Shown one piece after another: positions 1 to 8,603 of a stretch of DNA of 64,000 bases. Each line of letters starts with the position of its first letter. Positions within the stretch are counted from its first letter, which is position 1. Below the pieces are notes generated by a model, which had not been told where the DNA came from, searched no databases, and saw only the letters and a list, made by a program, of their open reading frames with translations. Source of the DNA: Pseudomonadota bacterium (GTDB taxonomy: Bacteria > Pseudomonadota > Gammaproteobacteria > Burkholderiales > Burkholderiaceae_B); NCBI GenBank assembly GCA_023439305.1, contig JAEXOO010000015.1:21445-85444 (forward strand). The letters are read 5' to 3'. Made by a program: the position numbers and the translations under genes.

Positions 1-339
1 GGTTTCCACAAGGCAGCGCCGGCGTGGCAGCGTTTCCTGGACCAGATCGCGGCCCGCCGCCGTCAAGCGCACATTGGTCACACGGTTGTCCTGCTCGTCT
101 GTGAAGCGCTCGATCAAGCCCAACGATTCGATACCTTTCAGTTGACGCGTGATGGCCGCCGGATCGACTCGTAAATGGCGTACCAACTGCTTTTGAGACA
201 CGCAGCCATCCTGGTGCAGGGTGATCAGGATGCGCCAGCGCGACATGGGCATGCCCAATTGCTGGTCAAAGGCAGCCATCAGGCTGCGATAGGTGCGGCC
301 CAATTGCTGGACAGCTTGCAGTTGTGGAAATTCAGTCAT
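1..339 (-). CDS. MarR-family transcriptional regulator (3' part cut by window edge)
   Basis: The 113 visible codons start at ATG 339 and run off the left edge; full MarR proteins are usually about 140-160 residues. The visible part carries the winged-helix region: a helix around SRWRILITL, the recognition segment with VDPAAITRQL, and the wing with DEQDNRVTNVRLT. The start codon overlaps the stop of the upstream EmrB-type pump gene (ATGA at 336-339), so the two are translationally coupled. MarR proteins usually repress the efflux operon in which they lie. A palindrome at the pump promoter (1926-1952) is the obvious target. The family is certain; the ligand cannot be told. Confidence 0.88.
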   Translation of the reverse strand, partial: MTEFPQLQAVQQLGRTYRSLMAAFDQQLGMPMSRWRILITLHQDGCVSQKQLVRHLRVDPAAITRQLKGIESLGLIERFTDEQDNRVTNVRLTAAGRDLVQETLPRRRCLVET

Positions 340-1919
340 TGCGAAGACTCCGCTTTACGGGCGAACCGGATCGGCGGCACTTTTCGAACCCAATAAAAAC
401 ACCAGACGATCAACAGCAGCGTGACCGCCATCCCTATATTAACGGCATGGGTGAGCGAATCACGCGCCACCCCCAGCCACATTTGTCCTGCCTGGCCATG
501 TCGGCTGGCCAACTCCAGAAAATCCGCCTGTTGCGCCGTGCTCATCAACAACTGTGGATCCTGCAGCGGTGCGGCCAGCTCCGCGGGCGCGCCGAGCAGG
601 CGTGCGCGCATTCCTTCGCCATACTGATAGGTGACCAACGTGCCGACAATGGCCGTACCCAGCATGCCGCCCACCATGCGCATGGACTGTAGCATGGCCG
701 TAGCAATGCCCAGCATGGAGCGTTCCGCGATCTCCTGAGAAAAAACGGTCAGGTTGGGCATGATGAAGCCAATGCCCGTTCCGCCGGCAATCGCGTACAG
801 CACAAACTGCCAATGCGGAATCGTCTTGTCCATGAAAACCATGCCCACGCAGGCAATGGTCAGCAACACCAGGCCCAGATACAACATGATATTGGGCCGG
901 GAGAGCCTGGTCACGATACGGCCATTGATAATGCTGCCCACCGTAATGAACACCACCAGGGGAGTGATCAACAGTCCTGCCGTTTGCGGACGCAGCCCCA
1001 GGCCGCCTTGCAGCAGGAGCGGACCATAGAACAGCAAGGAAAACAAAATGAATCCCAGCCCCACGGATAGCACGAACAGGGCCAGTTGCGCGGGATTGCT
1101 GAACAAGGCCACCGGCAGCAAGGGCTCAGGCGCACGGCGCTCCCAATACACCAACAGCCCGAACGCCGCCATGCTGGCGATGCCCAGGACCACCATGAAC
1201 GAACTGGCGCCATGCTGAGGCAGAAGCTCCACCAACAATTGAATGCACCCCAGCCCCAGTATCAGCAGCAACGCCCCCTGCCAATCCAGGCGTACGCTGT
1301 CCTGTCGAAAATGGCGGATCAAGGGTAGATAGCGATACACGAAGTAAAGACTGAGCAGGCCTATAGGCAGATTGACATAGAACACCGAACGCCAGCCGTA
1401 TTGCTCGGTCAGAAAGCCACCCAGAAAAGGGCCGATGCCGTTGGCAATGCCAAAAGCAGAGCTCATCATGACCTGCCAGCGCAGACGCACCCGAGGGTCT
1501 GGGAACAGATCAGGAATACAGGCGAACGCAGTACCGACCAGCATGCCGCCCGCCACCCCTTGCAAGGCGCGCGCCAGTACCAGCTGCATCATGCTCTGGG
1601 CCATGCCGCACAGCACCGAGGCCAGCGTGAACAGCACAATAGATACCACCACAAAGCGCCGCCGCCCGTAAAAGTCGCCCAGACGGCCAAAAATAGGCAC
1701 CGTGATCACCGAGGTCAGCAGATAGGCAGTCGCCACCCACGCATACAGCTCAAAGCCATTGAGCTCGGCCACGATATTGGGCATGGCCGTTCCCACCACC
1801 GTCTGATCGATAGCCACCAGCATGACGACAAAGCACAAGCCCATCATGGCCAGGATGGATTGAGTGACGGATAACATGCGTCCCTGGGCCAACTGGGACG
1901 GATCGGGAATGCTTGCCAT
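336..1919 (-). CDS. DHA2-family (EmrB/QacA-type) MFS multidrug efflux transporter
   Basis: Proton-driven inner-membrane exporter of 527 residues with hydrophobic segments fitting the 14-helix DHA2 family. Near the N-terminus is the family signature AIDQTVVGTAMPNI (residues 36-49), followed by the motif A loop GRLGDFYGRRR (78-88). I chose ATG 1919. A longer form from TTG 1952 would begin upstream of the transcription start predicted from the promoter at 1955-1983; TTG 1937, with AAGG just upstream, is another possible start. No EmrA-type adaptor gene is adjacent, so it may act alone in the inner membrane. It forms a two-gene operon with the downstream MarR gene. The substrate is unknown. Confidence 0.9.
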   Translation of the reverse strand: MASIPDPSQLAQGRMLSVTQSILAMMGLCFVVMLVAIDQTVVGTAMPNIVAELNGFELYAWVATAYLLTSVITVPIFGRLGDFYGRRRFVVVSIVLFTLASVLCGMAQSMMQLVLARALQGVAGGMLVGTAFACIPDLFPDPRVRLRWQVMMSSAFGIANGIGPFLGGFLTEQYGWRSVFYVNLPIGLLSLYFVYRYLPLIRHFRQDSVRLDWQGALLLILGLGCIQLLVELLPQHGASSFMVVLGIASMAAFGLLVYWERRAPEPLLPVALFSNPAQLALFVLSVGLGFILFSLLFYGPLLLQGGLGLRPQTAGLLITPLVVFITVGSIINGRIVTRLSRPNIMLYLGLVLLTIACVGMVFMDKTIPHWQFVLYAIAGGTGIGFIMPNLTVFSQEIAERSMLGIATAMLQSMRMVGGMLGTAIVGTLVTYQYGEGMRARLLGAPAELAAPLQDPQLLMSTAQQADFLELASRHGQAGQMWLGVARDSLTHAVNIGMAVTLLLIVWCFYWVRKVPPIRFARKAESSQ

Positions 1920-1925
1920 ATTTAA

Positions 1926-1952
1926 TTGACCATACAATGATTGCCTTATCAA
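1926..1952 (-). promoter_or_regulatory. Candidate MarR operator overlapping the pump transcription start
   Basis: A 27-bp imperfect palindrome. The outer arms are TTGA and TCAA, and the centre is CAAT-C-ATTG on the minus strand. It begins 3 bp downstream of the -10 box and covers the predicted +1, a position expected for a repressor. MarR proteins commonly bind palindromes of this size; assignment to the adjacent MarR gene is inference. Confidence 0.55.
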
Positions 1953-1954
1953 CT

Positions 1955-1983
1955 ATTCTACGAAATCCTCAAAAACCTGACAA
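1955..1983 (-). promoter_or_regulatory. Sigma70-type promoter of the emrB-like/marR operon
   Basis: On the minus strand a -35 TTGTCA (1978-1983) and a -10 TAGAAT (1955-1960) are separated by exactly 17 bp. Initiation would fall near 1948, inside the palindrome and upstream of ATG 1919. Confidence 0.6.
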
Positions 1984-2080
1984 GAGCGCAGGCTAATTCG
2001 ACGACGCCTTGTTGTTCATCGGACAATAGAACCCGGTATCAAACAAAGGCAGCCCGCCACGGAAAACGAGAACACAGAAA

Positions 2081-2803
2081 ATGAACATCATGATCATCGG
2101 CGCCAGCGCGGGATTGGGACGAGCCTTCATGGACGGGCTGGGCTATCAAGGCGACCATCTGTTCGGCGTCGCCCGTCGGGTGCCTACAGCACGCACGAGC
2201 TCCCCGCTGCACAATGGCACTGTGCAGCACTGGATCTGCGCCGACCTAGCCCAGCCCGATGCGCCCACGCAGATCGCAGCAGCCGGCCCTGAAACGCTGG
2301 ACGTACTGATCTACAACCTGGGTATCTGGGAAAACACCGCCTTCAGCGATGAATACGACTTTCTGGCTCAGTCGGACCACGCCTTGAAACACTTGGTGGA
2401 CGTGAACCTGACCGGCGCGCTGCTGGCGTTGCGTCATGTCCTGCCCGCGCTGTTGCGCAGCAATCAACCCCGCTTGATTCTGACGGGCTCCACATCTGGC
2501 CTGCGTCAGAGCGGGCGTCCCGAAGCGGCCTTCGGCGCGACCAAGTTCGCCCTGAATGGCCTGGGGGACGCTCTGCGCGAAGGCTATCGTGACCAGGGGC
2601 TGGCTGTCACCTGCTTGCAACTGGGATATCTGAACACGGCCGATCCACTGGAAACACCGGTGGAGCAAGCCGCCGCACGCGACAATGGCCACACCATCCC
2701 AGTGCATGATGTCGTTGCACTGGTGCGCAGCATGCTCAGCCTGTCCGGCTCCAGCTTCGTGCGTGAACTGGTTCTGCCTGCCATCCGGGATACCCGCTTT
2801 TAA
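2081..2803 (+). CDS. SDR-family NAD(P)-dependent oxidoreductase-like protein, active-site Tyr replaced by Phe
   Basis: A 240-residue short-chain dehydrogenase/reductase fold. The nucleotide-binding glycine motif GASAGLG lies at residues 7-13, there is an NLG motif in place of the usual NAG, and serines sit at about 137-139 in TGSTSG. The expected YxxxK catalytic pair reads FGATK, so residue 151 is Phe (codon TTC) while Lys155 is kept. Classical SDR catalysis needs the tyrosine, so this may be a binding or regulatory protein, or an enzyme with altered chemistry. It stands alone, followed by a strong terminator. The substrate is unknown. Confidence 0.85.
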   Translation: MNIMIIGASAGLGRAFMDGLGYQGDHLFGVARRVPTARTSSPLHNGTVQHWICADLAQPDAPTQIAAAGPETLDVLIYNLGIWENTAFSDEYDFLAQSDHALKHLVDVNLTGALLALRHVLPALLRSNQPRLILTGSTSGLRQSGRPEAAFGATKFALNGLGDALREGYRDQGLAVTCLQLGYLNTADPLETPVEQAAARDNGHTIPVHDVVALVRSMLSLSGSSFVRELVLPAIRDTRF

Positions 2804-2821
2804 TCCCCGACGCAGCAAAAA

Positions 2822-2844
2822 AAAGAGCGCCTCAGGCGCTCTTT
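2822..2844. terminator. Bidirectional hairpin terminator between the SDR and DUF1330 genes
   Basis: Ten-base-pair stem (AAAGAGCGCC/GGCGCTCTTT) with a 3-nt loop. A-rich sequence precedes it and T-rich sequence follows, so it can serve the plus-strand SDR gene and the convergent minus-strand DUF1330 gene. Confidence 0.8.
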
Positions 2845-2879
2845 CTGCTTCTATGCCTGGCCTGCGCCAGACGGGAAGA

Positions 2880-3164
2880 TCACAACCCTTCGACCACGTA
2901 CATGGTCATGTTGGCGGCGCCTTCGCGTGCCTGGCGAGCCAGGCGATATTCCTGCGAGTCGTGAAAGGCCTGGGCCTGCTCCAGGGTATCGAATTCCATG
3001 ACCACGGTACGCAGGGGCGCATCGCCCTCCAGCGTCACGGTCTTGCCGCCGCGCGCCCGCACCTTGACGTTGTGCGCCTGCATGGCAATGGTGGAGAGCT
3101 CCTGGTACTGCTTGTACTGCTCGGGATTGGTCACTTCGACGTTGGCGATCAAAAATGCGGACAT
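2880..3164 (-). CDS. DUF1330 domain protein
   Basis: A small 94-residue cytosolic protein matching the DUF1330 family (dimeric alpha-beta barrel type). Family-like features are the N-terminal FLIANVEVTNPEQYKQY, a central segment ending in LRTVVMEFDTLEQAQAF, and SQEYRLARQAREGAAN. The biochemical function is not known. It lies 18 bp downstream of kdsA on the same strand and probably shares its transcript. Confidence 0.82.
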   Translation of the reverse strand: MSAFLIANVEVTNPEQYKQYQELSTIAMQAHNVKVRARGGKTVTLEGDAPLRTVVMEFDTLEQAQAFHDSQEYRLARQAREGAANMTMYVVEGL

Positions 3165-3182
3165 GCTGTCTCCAAAAACACC

Positions 3183-4046
3183 TTAATAGCCGTGCTGCAA
3201 GGCACCGCTGTTCTTCACGATGGAATCAATCTGCTGCAGGGCCCGAAGCAGGTCGGCCATTTGCGACAAAGGCACGGCATTGGGGCCGTCGGACAAGGCT
3301 TGATCCGGGTTCGGATGGGTTTCCATGAACAGGCCGGCCACCCCCGCAGCCACAGCGGCACGCGCCAGCACAGGCACGAATTCGCGCTGGCCGCCCGACG
3401 ACGTGCCCTGCCCGCCCGGCAACTGCACCGAATGGGTTGCGTCGAACACCACCGGACAGCCTGTTTCGCGCATGATGGCCAACGAGCGCATGTCCGAGAC
3501 CAGATTGTTGTAGCCGAATGAAGCGCCGCGTTCGCACACCATGATGGTGGAGCCGTCGCCACCCGCATCCAGAGCCGCCGCACGCGCTTTTTCCACGACC
3601 TGCACCATGTCGTGCGGCGCCAGAAACTGACCTTTCTTGATGTTCACGGGCTTGAGCGTCGCGGCGCAAGCCTGGATGAAATCCGTCTGGCGGCACAGAA
3701 AGGCCGGTGTCTGCAATACGTCCACCACCGCCGCGACGTCATCGACCTGGTCCTTGTCGTGTACATCGGTCAGCACGGGCACCTTGTAGTGCGAGCGCAC
3801 ATCCGCCAGGATCTGCAGACCCTCGGCCATGCCCGGACCACGATAGGACTTGCCCGAGCTGCGGTTGGCCTTATCGAAGGAGCTTTTGTAAATGAATGGA
3901 ATGCCCAGGGCAGAAGTGATCTCGGTCAATTGACCCGCCGTATCGAACGCCATCTGGCGCGACTCGATCACACAGGGCCCGGCAATCAGGAAAAAGGGCC
4001 GATCCAGCCCGACTTCGTAACCGCATAAATCCATAATAGACCTCAT
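3183..4046 (-). CDS. kdsA: 3-deoxy-8-phosphooctulonate synthase (KDO-8-phosphate synthase)
   Basis: Condenses phosphoenolpyruvate with arabinose-5-phosphate to KDO-8-phosphate, the precursor of the KDO sugar of lipopolysaccharide. The 287-residue length is typical. The N-terminal motif FLIAGPCVIES has Cys25 where the E. coli enzyme has Asn, which marks the metal-dependent class of KdsA. ATG 4046 has AGGAG eight bases upstream; a second ATG four codons on is also possible. It lies downstream of pyrG but a terminator at 4211-4241 separates them, so a separate promoter in 4047-4210 or read-through is needed. Confidence 0.97.
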   Translation of the reverse strand: MRSIMDLCGYEVGLDRPFFLIAGPCVIESRQMAFDTAGQLTEITSALGIPFIYKSSFDKANRSSGKSYRGPGMAEGLQILADVRSHYKVPVLTDVHDKDQVDDVAAVVDVLQTPAFLCRQTDFIQACAATLKPVNIKKGQFLAPHDMVQVVEKARAAALDAGGDGSTIMVCERGASFGYNNLVSDMRSLAIMRETGCPVVFDATHSVQLPGGQGTSSGGQREFVPVLARAAVAAGVAGLFMETHPNPDQALSDGPNAVPLSQMADLLRALQQIDSIVKNSGALQHGY

Positions 4047-4210
4047 TTCAGTATCTCCTCATTCTCCCATATTCCCGCACTCATGGACACTGCGCCCTGA
4101 GGAAGAAATGACATCATGCTTCCCCCTTCCTGCACCTGCGACATCCGCTTTTCAAGCCGATAGCACGGGTATCCAGAAAAGCTCCAGGACAAACGCAAAC
4201 GACTCGAACC

Positions 4211-4241
4211 ATAAAAAAAACCCGCCATGAAACATGGCGGG
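4211..4241 (-). terminator. Rho-independent terminator after pyrG
   Basis: Nine-base-pair stem CCCGCCATG/CATGGCGGG with a 3-nt loop at 4221-4241. On the minus strand it is followed by eight T residues. It lies 24 bp past the pyrG stop. Confidence 0.85.
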
Positions 4242-4264
4242 CTTCTGTGCTGCTGGCCGGATGA

Positions 4265-5911
4265 TCAGGCCGATTTCTTCTGGCGCTCCAGGGCAGCCTT
4301 GATGTAGCTGCTGAACAGCGGATGGCCGTCACGGGGCGTGGAAGTGAACTCGGGGTGGAACTGCACGCCCATGAACCAGGGGTGATCCGGCAGCTCCATG
4401 ATTTCCGGCAAATTTTCCGTTGGCGTACGAGCGCTGATAACCATGCCTTTTTCTTCCAGGCGCGGCACATACTGCGTGTTGACCTCGAAGCGGTGACGAT
4501 GGCGTTCGTTGACGTCGGTGCCATAAATGGCGGCTGCACGGCTGCCAGGCTTGACCGGGCAGCGTTGCGCGCCCTTGCGCATGGTGCCGCCCAGGTCCGA
4601 AGCCCCGTCGCGACGCTCGACCTTGCCTTCGCGGTCTGCCCATTCGGTGATCAGAGCCACCACGGGATGCACGGCGGAAGGGTCGAATTCAGTGGAGTTC
4701 GCCCCCACCAGATTGCCCACGTTGCGGGCAAATTCAACCACGGCCAACTGCATGCCCAAGCAGATGCCCAGGAAAGGCACGCCGTTTTCACGGGCATACT
4801 GAATGGCGCGGATCTTGCCTTCGGTGCCGCGTTTGCCAAAGCCGCCGGGCACCAGAATGGCATCCAGGCCCTTCAGGCAATCGGTGCCTTCGTTTTCGAT
4901 GACCTCGGAATCCAGGTATTCGATATTGATGCGCGTGCGGGTGTGAATGCCGGCATGCACCAGGGCTTCGCTGAGCGACTTGTAGGATTCGGTCAGGTCG
5001 ACGTACTTGCCCACCATGCCGATGCGCACTTCGTGCTCGGGGTGTTCCAGCGCATCCACCAGGCGATCCCACATGGACAGATCGGCCGGCGGCGGCGACA
5101 GAGCCAGCGCGTCGCAGACCAGGCTGTCCAGACCTTGCTGGTGCAGCATGGCTGGAATCTTATAGATGGAGTCGGCATCCCAGACCGAGATGACGGCGTC
5201 CATAGGTACGTTCGAGAACAAGGAAATCTTGGCGCGCTCGTCGTCGGGAATGACGCGGTCGGCGCGGCACAGCAAGGCATTGGGGTGAATGCCGATTTCA
5301 CGCAGCTTTTGGACCGAATGCTGCGTAGGCTTGGTCTTGAGCTCGCCGGCGGAGGCAATGAAAGGCACCAGGGTCAGGTGCACGAAAGCGCAATTATTGC
5401 GGCCCATGCGCAGGCTCATCTGGCGGGCGGCTTCCAGGAACGGCAGCGACTCGATGTCGCCCACGGTACCGCCGATTTCCACGATGGCCACGTCGGCGGC
5501 GCCGTCATAGGCGGCCTTGGCGCCGCGCATGACGAAATCCTGGATTTCGTTGGTGATGTGCGGGATGACCTGCACGGTCTTGCCCAGATAGTCGCCGCGG
5601 CGCTCTTTGCGCAGCACGGATTCGTAGATCTGGCCGGTCGTGAAGTTATTGACCTTGTGCATGCGGGCGGAGATGAACCGCTCGTAGTGGCCCAGGTCCA
5701 GGTCGGTTTCCGCGCCATCCTCGGTAACGAACACTTCACCATGCTGGAAAGGGCTCATGGTGCCCGGATCCACGTTGATGTAGGGGTCGAGCTTGAGCAT
5801 GGTCACGCGCAAGCCTCGGGACTCCAGAATGGCAGCCAGGGAAGCGGCGGCAATACCTTTGCCCAGGGAGGACACGACGCCTCCCGTCACGAATACGTAT
5901 TTGGTGGTCAT
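4265..5911 (-). CDS. pyrG: CTP synthase
   Basis: Glutamine-dependent amination of UTP to CTP, the last step of pyrimidine nucleotide synthesis. It has 548 residues, as usual. The N-terminal synthetase domain starts at the P-loop region (TGGVVSSLGKGIAAASL) and is followed by the class I glutaminase domain. The glutaminase triad is visible: Cys384 in LGICLGMQ, His519 and Glu521 in VQFHPEF. It is transcribed alone or ahead of kdsA, with its own terminator. A -10 TATAAT box and a 10-bp hairpin lie in the leader region upstream. Confidence 0.98.
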   Translation of the reverse strand: MTTKYVFVTGGVVSSLGKGIAAASLAAILESRGLRVTMLKLDPYINVDPGTMSPFQHGEVFVTEDGAETDLDLGHYERFISARMHKVNNFTTGQIYESVLRKERRGDYLGKTVQVIPHITNEIQDFVMRGAKAAYDGAADVAIVEIGGTVGDIESLPFLEAARQMSLRMGRNNCAFVHLTLVPFIASAGELKTKPTQHSVQKLREIGIHPNALLCRADRVIPDDERAKISLFSNVPMDAVISVWDADSIYKIPAMLHQQGLDSLVCDALALSPPPADLSMWDRLVDALEHPEHEVRIGMVGKYVDLTESYKSLSEALVHAGIHTRTRINIEYLDSEVIENEGTDCLKGLDAILVPGGFGKRGTEGKIRAIQYARENGVPFLGICLGMQLAVVEFARNVGNLVGANSTEFDPSAVHPVVALITEWADREGKVERRDGASDLGGTMRKGAQRCPVKPGSRAAAIYGTDVNERHRHRFEVNTQYVPRLEEKGMVISARTPTENLPEIMELPDHPWFMGVQFHPEFTSTPRDGHPLFSSYIKAALERQKKSA

Positions 5912-5958
5912 TATAGAAACGCGCCTGAGGTCAAATCAGGCGATAGCGGGAAATTTGG

Positions 5959-5964
5959 ATTATA
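5959..5964 (-). promoter_or_regulatory. Probable -10 box of the pyrG promoter
   Basis: A perfect TATAAT on the minus strand about 50 bp upstream of the pyrG start. No good -35 box is visible at 17 bp, so the assignment is tentative. Confidence 0.4.
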
Positions 5965-5983
5965 ACGGCAAGCGCTCGAACGT

Positions 5984-6011
5984 GGGGCCTTGCCACATGC
6001 AGCAAGGCCCC
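5984..6011. other. Perfect 10-bp inverted repeat between the aminopeptidase and pyrG
   Basis: Arms GGGGCCTTGC/GCAAGGCCCC with an 8-nt loop. There is no T-tract on either side, so it may be a factor-assisted terminator for the aminopeptidase transcript or a protein-binding site upstream of pyrG. Confidence 0.55.
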
Positions 6012-6046
6012 TTCCCTTGCTGCCTTGACAGCACGGGAAGTCGCGT

Positions 6047-7834
6047 TCAAATGGCCTGAGTCCTTTGTTCAAGCCAATCACGCGCCGCCCCTTGCACGCG
6101 GGGCAAGAGACGTTCACGCACCTGGGCATGATATTCGTTAAGCCACAGACGCTCGGCGTGGCTCAACAATGATGCATCAATACAACGTGTGTCGATGGGG
6201 CACAGCGTCAGGGTTTCAAAACGCAAAAACTGCCCGTATTCGGTATTCATGGCCGGGATCGCCGCCACCAGGTTCTCGATCCGTATTCCCCATTGGCCCG
6301 GGCGGTAAAGGCCCGGCTCGTTGGAGGTGATCATACCGGCCCGCATGGCGGAATGCGGACCGATGCGCCCCCGCCAGGAAATGGACTGCGGACCTTCGTG
6401 GACATTCATGAAATACCCGACGCCGTGCCCTGTGCCATGACCGAAGTCCAAGCCCTGCTCCCACAGCGGCTGGCGCGCCAGCACGTCGATCTGCTGTCCG
6501 GCGATGCCCTCTGGAAATACCAGCCGCGACAGCGAAATCATGCCCTTGAGCACCAGGGTGAAATCACGGATCTGCTGCGCGGATGCGGTTCCTACCGGCA
6601 CCACGCGGGTGATGTCCGTGGTGCCGCCCAGGTACTGTCCGCCGGAATCGATCAGCAACAAGCCGTCGCCCTCGATGCGCGCATGAGACTGCTCGGTGGC
6701 ATGATAGTGCGGCATGGCGCCATTGGCCTGATACGCGGCGATCGTGCCAAAGCTAGGGCTGACGAACTCGGCCTGCCGCGCCCGCGCAGCAGTGATCTGC
6801 GTGTCCACGTCCAGCTCCGTGACGCCTTCCTCTTGCGCCTCGAACCAGGCGAAGAACTCGCACAGGGCGGCGCCATCTTTTTCCATGGCCTGGCGCACAT
6901 GCTCCAGCTCGGCCTCGGTCTTGCAGGACTTGAAAAGCTGCGCCGGATTGATCTGCTCGACCAGCACCAGATGGGCGGCCTGCTGGGCCGCCCAGGCCGT
7001 GGTTCGCGCCGGGTCCACCAACAGCCCCAGGGAGGCCGGCAAAGCCTGCAAAAAGGCCGGCAACGAGGCGTAGTCCTGCGTCTCCACTCCTGCTTGCGCC
7101 AGGGACGAACGCAGCTGGGCCGACAACTTGCCGGCATCCAAGAACAAATGCGCTTGATCCGGCCCTATCAGCAAATAAGACAAAAACACCGGGTTGTAGG
7201 ATACATCCTCGCCCCGCAGATTCAGCGTCCAGGCGATGTCATCCAGCGCACTGAGCAGATGCCAGTGCGCCCCCTGCTCACGCATGGACTGGCGCGTGCG
7301 CTCCAGGTTTTCCTGGCGCGTGCGGCAGGCATGCGGCGGCAGATGCTCAAACACCTGGCCGCGCGGCGCGGCGGGACGGTCCGTCCAGACAGGGCCAAGC
7401 AGATCCGCGTTCAGCACCCATTCAAACCCGCGCTCCTGCGCGGCGTTCTGCCACCCCGCCAGCCCCTGCATGGAGACAGCCTGGCTGTCCAGCGCCACGC
7501 GCGACTGAGCCGGCAGATGCTCGGCCAACCAGGCGGCAGGCTCGAGAACGCCGGCATCACCCGCACGCATCAAGGTAATGCCGCTGCCATCCAGTTCATG
7601 GGCCGCCTGCTCCCAGTAGCGGCTGTCCGTCCACAGACCGGCCCAGTCCTGCGTGACGACCAGCAGGCCGGCCGAGCCCGTGAACCCGCTGAGCCATTCA
7701 CGGCTTTGCCAGCGATCCGGCAGATACTCGGACAGGTGCGGGTCGGCGCTGGGCCAGATGCTGGCCTGCACGGACTGGAATGTCATTTGTTCGCGCAGCG
7801 CCTGCAGGCGCGCAGCGATAGGGGTATGGGCCAT
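6047..7834 (-). CDS. Xaa-Pro aminopeptidase, M24B family
   Basis: Removes an N-terminal residue preceding proline; a dinuclear-metal pita-bread peptidase. At 595 residues it is the long three-domain form (two creatinase-like N-terminal domains plus the catalytic domain) rather than the ~440-residue E. coli PepP form. Metal ligands are recognisable in LIDSGG and TTDITR (two Asp), GHGTGHGVG (His), SNEPG (Glu) and the later GIRIENLV (Glu). I chose ATG 7834, which has AGAGGAAG at proper spacing; a longer frame upstream has no such site. It probably functions in the cytosol in peptide turnover. Confidence 0.93.
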   Translation of the reverse strand: MAHTPIAARLQALREQMTFQSVQASIWPSADPHLSEYLPDRWQSREWLSGFTGSAGLLVVTQDWAGLWTDSRYWEQAAHELDGSGITLMRAGDAGVLEPAAWLAEHLPAQSRVALDSQAVSMQGLAGWQNAAQERGFEWVLNADLLGPVWTDRPAAPRGQVFEHLPPHACRTRQENLERTRQSMREQGAHWHLLSALDDIAWTLNLRGEDVSYNPVFLSYLLIGPDQAHLFLDAGKLSAQLRSSLAQAGVETQDYASLPAFLQALPASLGLLVDPARTTAWAAQQAAHLVLVEQINPAQLFKSCKTEAELEHVRQAMEKDGAALCEFFAWFEAQEEGVTELDVDTQITAARARQAEFVSPSFGTIAAYQANGAMPHYHATEQSHARIEGDGLLLIDSGGQYLGGTTDITRVVPVGTASAQQIRDFTLVLKGMISLSRLVFPEGIAGQQIDVLARQPLWEQGLDFGHGTGHGVGYFMNVHEGPQSISWRGRIGPHSAMRAGMITSNEPGLYRPGQWGIRIENLVAAIPAMNTEYGQFLRFETLTLCPIDTRCIDASLLSHAERLWLNEYHAQVRERLLPRVQGAARDWLEQRTQAI

Positions 7835-7882
7835 GCCGACTTCCTCTGTAAACATCACACATGCACTACTGAAGACCAATAA

Positions 7883-7910
7883 AAAAGCTTCGGCCGGAGC
7901 CGAAGCTTTT
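7883..7910 (-). terminator. Terminator of the scoAB operon
   Basis: Twelve-base-pair stem AAAAGCTTCGGC/GCCGAAGCTTTT with loop CGGA. Further T residues follow on the minus strand. It sits 22 bp past the scoB stop and just upstream of the aminopeptidase gene. Confidence 0.85.
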
Positions 7911-7932
7911 GAGCATCGTCAGGCAATGGCGT

Positions 7933-8586
7933 TCAGACGACCGCGCTGACGTCCAGCTTCACGCCCGTCTTGGCCTGGATTTCCTCGACACTGACTTCAG
8001 GTGCCAACTCCAGCAACTTTAAACCATTTTCCGTGACTTCGATCACGCCCAGATCGGTGATGATCAGATCGACCACGCCCACTCCGGTGAGGGGCAAGGT
8101 GCACTCCGGCAGGATCTTGAGGTCTTCGGTGCCGTCCTTCTTGCGGGCCACATGCTCCATCAGGACCACCACATGCTCCACGCCCGCCACCAAATCCATG
8201 GCGCCACCCATGCCTTTGATCATTTTGCCGGGAATCATCCAGTTGGCCAGATCGCCCTTTTCGGACACCTGCATGGCGCCCAGGATGGCAATATTGATCT
8301 TGCCCCCGCGTATCATGCCAAAGGAATCGGCCGACGAGAAAATCGACGAACCCGGCAAGGTGGTGATGGTCTGCTTGCCGGCATTGATCAGATCCGGATC
8401 GATCTGGTCTTCCGTCGGGAAAGGACCGATGCCCAACAGGCCGTTTTCGGATTGCAGCCAGACCTCGATGCCCTCGGGCACGTGATTGGCCACCAGCGTG
8501 GGCAGGCCTATGCCCAGGTTGACGTAAAAGCCGTCCTGCAGCTCGCGCGCGGCGCGCGCCGCCATTTCATCTCTGTTCCAAGCCAT
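7933..8586 (-). CDS. scoB: 3-oxoacid CoA-transferase subunit B
   Basis: Beta subunit (217 residues) of the succinyl-CoA:3-ketoacid CoA-transferase family, which moves CoA between succinyl-CoA and acetoacetate. The catalytic glutamate lies in the conserved SENGLLGIGP segment. It follows scoA by 17 bp and ends at a strong terminator. With the PHB depolymerase at 61-62 kb it could complete 3-hydroxybutyrate use, though no 3-hydroxybutyrate dehydrogenase gene is in the window. The exact ketoacid (acetoacetate or 3-oxoadipate) cannot be set from sequence; the pair resembles ScoAB more than PcaIJ. Confidence 0.93.
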   Translation of the reverse strand: MAWNRDEMAARAARELQDGFYVNLGIGLPTLVANHVPEGIEVWLQSENGLLGIGPFPTEDQIDPDLINAGKQTITTLPGSSIFSSADSFGMIRGGKINIAILGAMQVSEKGDLANWMIPGKMIKGMGGAMDLVAGVEHVVVLMEHVARKKDGTEDLKILPECTLPLTGVGVVDLIITDLGVIEVTENGLKLLELAPEVSVEEIQAKTGVKLDVSAVV

Positions 8587-8603
8587 GTCTTTTGCCTCGC
8601 TAA

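Noticed and set aside
4043..4228. A 61-codon minus-strand frame between pyrG and kdsA
   Set aside because: It begins inside the pyrG terminator stem and has no ribosome site.
4322..5965. A 547-codon frame antisense to pyrG, and similar long antisense frames over the aminopeptidase, ETF-QO, fabF and fabG/fabD genes
   Set aside because: All lie opposite well-identified genes, lack ribosome sites and domain content, and arise from high GC.
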